Assembly (NCBI GenBank): GCA_003567055.1
Contig: PXAW01000145.1
Location: 1-6,751, forward strand
DNA: 6,751 nt
Reading direction: 5' to 3'
From: Hyphomicrobiales bacterium
Lineage (GTDB): Bacteria > Pseudomonadota > Alphaproteobacteria > Rhizobiales > Beijerinckiaceae
Shown here piece after piece: positions 4,431 to 6,751 of the stretch. Position 1 is the stretch's first letter, and each line of letters opens with the position of its first letter. The notes beneath the pieces were generated by a model. That model was not told the DNA's origin, did not search any database, and was given only the letters and a program-made list of their open reading frames with translations. The translations under genes were made by a program, and so were the position numbers.

Positions 4431-6440
4431 TCAGGAGGCCGCCGGCAGGGTCACGGTGAAGCGCGCGCCGAGGACCGGGCGGCTGCCATCCGCGCGGGGC
4501 GGGCCGTAGCGGTTCTGCGCGGTGATGGAGCCGCGATGCACCTGCACGATCTGCTGCGAGATCGACAGGCCGAGCCCGGAATTCTGGCCGAAACCCTGCT
4601 CGGGCCGGTCGGTATAGAACCGCTCAAAGACCCGCTCGAGGGCATGTTCGGGGATGCCGGGCCCGTCATCATCGACGATCAGCACCACATGACCGTCACG
4701 GCGGGCCAGGCGCACGCGCACCTCCGCATCCGGCGGCGAGAAGGAGCGGGCATTGTCGACGAGATTGCGCAGGACCTGGCCGAGACGGCTGTCATGGCCG
4801 TGCACGATATAGGGCGCGGTCGCCTCGTCGCGTTTCGCCTCGCCGCCGGTCTCCTGGCCATCCGAGGTGATCGCGTCACCGGCCTTGCGGCTGGGTGTCT
4901 TGCGCGTGACGACCCTGGCGCTCTCGCGGGATTCGGCGTCGCTTTGCGGCGCGATCACCTCCATGACGATGGCCGCCTCATCGCGATCGCGCACGTCATT
5001 GGCCACCGCAACCACGGCCTCGGTGAGACGTACCATGTCCACCGGCGCCGCCTCGGAGCGCGCGAGTTCGGCATCGAGGCGCGAGGCGTCCGAGATATCG
5101 CTGATCAGCCGGTCGAGCCGGCGCACGTCGTGCTGGATCACCTCGAGCAGCCGCGCGCGGGAATCCGCGTTGCGCGCCAGCGGCAGCGTCTCGACGGCGC
5201 TGCGCAGGGAGGTGAGCGGGTTCTTCAATTCATGCGCCACATCGGCTGCGAAGCTCTCGATCGCGTCGATGCGCTTGTAGAGCGCCTGCGTCATGTCGCG
5301 CAGGGCGCCGGAAAGATGGCCGATCTCGTCGGCGCGATAGCTGAAATCCGGGATTTCCTGACGCGACTTGATCCCCCGCCGGACCCGTTCCGCCGCTTCG
5401 GCGAGGCGCCGCACCGGCCCGGCAATGGCATTGGCCAGAAGGAAGGAGAGCACCAGCATCACCGAGGCGGCGACGAGGAAGACCTGCAGCAGGGCGAAAC
5501 GCTCGGAGGCGATGATGGCATCGATATCGCCGCCCTGGGTGGAGAGCAAAAGCGCGCCGCGCACGGTGCGCTGGCGCTGGATCGGCACCGCCACCGAGAC
5601 GATGGTCTCGCCGGCGGGATTGATGCGCACCACATTCGCCGCCTGTCCGCCCAGAGCCTGCTGCACCTCGGGAAAGACGCGCCCGCTGGTCGGGCCGATC
5701 GTCTCGATCAGCGGCGGCCGTTCCGTCACGAAGAGACTGCGCGCCCAGTTCCAGGCGCGTTGCAGAAAGGCCGTTTCCGGCTTGTCGAGCGGCGGCAGTT
5801 CGAGCCGCAGCACATCGCCGCGCGTATACAGCGCCCGCGAATCGAGGATCAGCATCGAATCGCGGTCATAGACCCGCGCACGCGTCCCCGTCGGCGTGAT
5901 CAGCCGGCGCAGCAGAGGTGCGACGCGTTCGGGATTGATCGAGAATTCCAGCGGCGAGAACATGTCCTCGCCGAGCCCCGAAGTTTCGCCGAGCTGCATC
6001 TGCAACAGCGCATCCGGGTCGATCTTGATGGTGTCGATCTCCCCCGTGGCCGAAGCGGCGATGGCGCCGGCGATGATCTCGCCCTGCGTCATCAGGCTCT
6101 GCACCCGCGCCTCGATCAGCCCCTCGCGGAACTGGTTGAGATAGAGAAAGCCGACGAGCAGCGCCACCAGCCCGCCGATATTGAGCACGATGATGCGGCG
6201 GGTGAGGCTGGAGGAGGCGCGCAGCCCGATTTCGCGCAGGATGCCGCGCCAGACGCCCCGCCAGATCCCCCGCCCATGGGCGAGGCGCGCGCGCATGCTC
6301 CGCCCCGAACGCGCATGCGCGCCGGCTTTCTCGACGCGCGGATCGTTTTCCGCGCCGGAAGCGTCGTCAGCTCCGGAAGCGTCTTCCGAAGCATGCCGGA
6401 GCAGCTCCGGATCGTCGGCCTTGGCGCGGCGCGCATCCAC
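4431..6440 (-). CDS. chvG: Sensor histidine kinase ChvG (ExoS-type)
   Basis: A 669-residue inner-membrane kinase, partner of ChvI, that senses acid or envelope conditions in Rhizobiales. Order of parts: charged cytoplasmic tail (1-80), first membrane helix (about 83-101), periplasmic sensor domain (about 104-315), second membrane helix (about 317-340), a HAMP-like linker with GPVRRLAEAAERVRRG (341-356), and the H-box FAADVAHELKNPLTSLRSA with phospho-acceptor His403. The ATP-binding domain follows with N-box LRNLVDNA (557-564), G1 DDDGPGIP (590-597), ERFYT (606-610) and G2 GLGLS (622-626). All catalytic boxes look intact. It is longer than the roughly 580-600 residues I expect for ChvG, owing to a long N-terminal tail and a hydrophilic insertion at about 500-543. 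The start is GTG, supported by GAGAGGA 7 nt upstream. It lies 34 bp after chvI and 1 bp before hprK. Confidence 0.95.
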   Translation of the reverse strand: MDARRAKADDPELLRHASEDASGADDASGAENDPRVEKAGAHARSGRSMRARLAHGRGIWRGVWRGILREIGLRASSSLTRRIIVLNIGGLVALLVGFLYLNQFREGLIEARVQSLMTQGEIIAGAIAASATGEIDTIKIDPDALLQMQLGETSGLGEDMFSPLEFSINPERVAPLLRRLITPTGTRARVYDRDSMLILDSRALYTRGDVLRLELPPLDKPETAFLQRAWNWARSLFVTERPPLIETIGPTSGRVFPEVQQALGGQAANVVRINPAGETIVSVAVPIQRQRTVRGALLLSTQGGDIDAIIASERFALLQVFLVAASVMLVLSFLLANAIAGPVRRLAEAAERVRRGIKSRQEIPDFSYRADEIGHLSGALRDMTQALYKRIDAIESFAADVAHELKNPLTSLRSAVETLPLARNADSRARLLEVIQHDVRRLDRLISDISDASRLDAELARSEAAPVDMVRLTEAVVAVANDVRDRDEAAIVMEVIAPQSDAESRESARVVTRKTPSRKAGDAITSDGQETGGEAKRDEATAPYIVHGHDSRLGQVLRNLVDNARSFSPPDAEVRVRLARRDGHVVLIVDDDGPGIPEHALERVFERFYTDRPEQGFGQNSGLGLSISQQIVQVHRGSITAQNRYGPPRADGSRPVLGARFTVTLPAAS

Positions 6441-6447
6441 GGGTTTG

Positions 6448-6454
6448 TCCTCTC
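6448..6454 (-). promoter_or_regulatory. Ribosome-binding site fixing the GTG start of chvG
   Basis: GAGAGGA on the minus strand lies 7 nt before GTG at 6440. It is much better than anything before the next in-frame ATG (residue 49, near 6296), so it decides the start and supports the long N-terminal tail of ChvG. Confidence 0.7.
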
Positions 6455-6474
6455 ACGCACGAAGTCGCGGCTGA

Positions 6475-6751
6475 TCAGGTCTCGCGGAACCTGTAGCCGA
6501 CTCCGTAGAGCGTCTCGATCATGTCGAAATTCGTATCGACCACCTTGAACTTCTTGCGCAGGCGCTTGATGTGGCTGTCGATGGTGCGATCATCCACATA
6601 GACCTGGTCGTCGTAAGCCGCATCCATCAAGGCGTTGCGCGACTTCACCACGCCGGGGCGCTGTGCCAGCGCCTGCAGGATGAGGAATTCCGTCACCGTC
6701 AGCGTCACCGGCTCGCCCCGCCAGGTGCAGGTATGGCGCTCGGGATCCATC
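6475..6751 (-). CDS. chvI: Response regulator ChvI, C-terminal DNA-binding domain (partial)
   Basis: The frame is open to the right edge, so only the last 92 or so codons of an OmpR-type regulator of about 240 residues are present; the receiver domain lies outside the window. The visible part is a complete winged-helix domain: the opening strands include [13 protein letters not shown], then [19 protein letters not shown], the recognition-helix region [17 protein letters not shown], and the wing ending [11 protein letters not shown]. This wording is very typical of ChvI, and the chvG gene 34 bp downstream confirms it. ChvI, phosphorylated by ChvG, controls exopolysaccharide, motility and acid-response genes in Rhizobiales. 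The ATG at 6750 is an internal methionine, not the gene start. Confidence 0.93.
   Translation of the reverse strand, partial: MDPERHTCTWRGEPVTLTVTEFLILQALAQRPGVVKSRNALMDAAYDDQVYVDDRTIDSHIKRLRKKFKVVDTNFDMIETLYGVGYRFRET

Noticed and set aside
3894..6548. Very long plus-strand open frame (884 codons) opposite chvG and hprK
   Set aside because: It is antisense to genes with clear family motifs. Its translation is rich in Arg, Ala and His with no recognisable domain, as expected from the codon bias of GC-rich DNA.

Overview
The window looks like chromosomal DNA from a GC-rich alphaproteobacterium, most likely of the Hyphomicrobiales (Rhizobiales). The main reason is the minus-strand gene order chvI-chvG-hprK-EIIA(Man)-HPr, which is typical of that group. 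The short HPr kinase (156 residues, against about 310 in Firmicutes) and the wording of the ChvI DNA-binding domain point the same way. I see no mobile element, CRISPR array, tRNA or rRNA. Nearly all the sequence is coding or short intergenic DNA.

Layout from left to right. Bases 1-143 (+) hold the last 46 codons of a glycerol-3-phosphate dehydrogenase (gpsA). It converges, with only 23 bp between stop codons, on pepF (167-2053, -), an M3-family oligoendopeptidase with an intact HELGH zinc site. Upstream of pepF are a plausible promoter and a strong intrinsic terminator (2177-2202) that closes rpmG (2251-2418, -), the cysteine-free ribosomal protein L33. The 156-bp gap before rpmG holds two GC-rich hairpins and a CTTGAC promoter element. 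A RidA-family gene follows (2575-2925, -).

From 3090 to the right edge runs one minus-strand operon read right to left: chvI (partial, cut by the window edge), chvG (GTG start with a good Shine-Dalgarno), hprK (1 bp after chvG), a mannose-type EIIA, and HPr. This joins an envelope or acid-stress two-component system to a regulatory phosphotransferase branch. No EIIB or EIIC permease is seen here. HPr keeps both its histidine and its regulatory serine, spaced 31 residues apart as in the canonical protein. HprK can be expected to modify the serine, and EIIA can take phosphate from the HPr histidine on its own His9.

I found no clearly undescribed system. The points most worth a second look are a 13-codon mini-ORF whose start overlaps the EIIA stop and whose stop overlaps the HPr start; an rpmG leader with two hairpins that could pair alternatively; a hydrophilic insertion in the ChvG kinase core; and a six-residue tandem repeat in the ChvG N-terminal tail.
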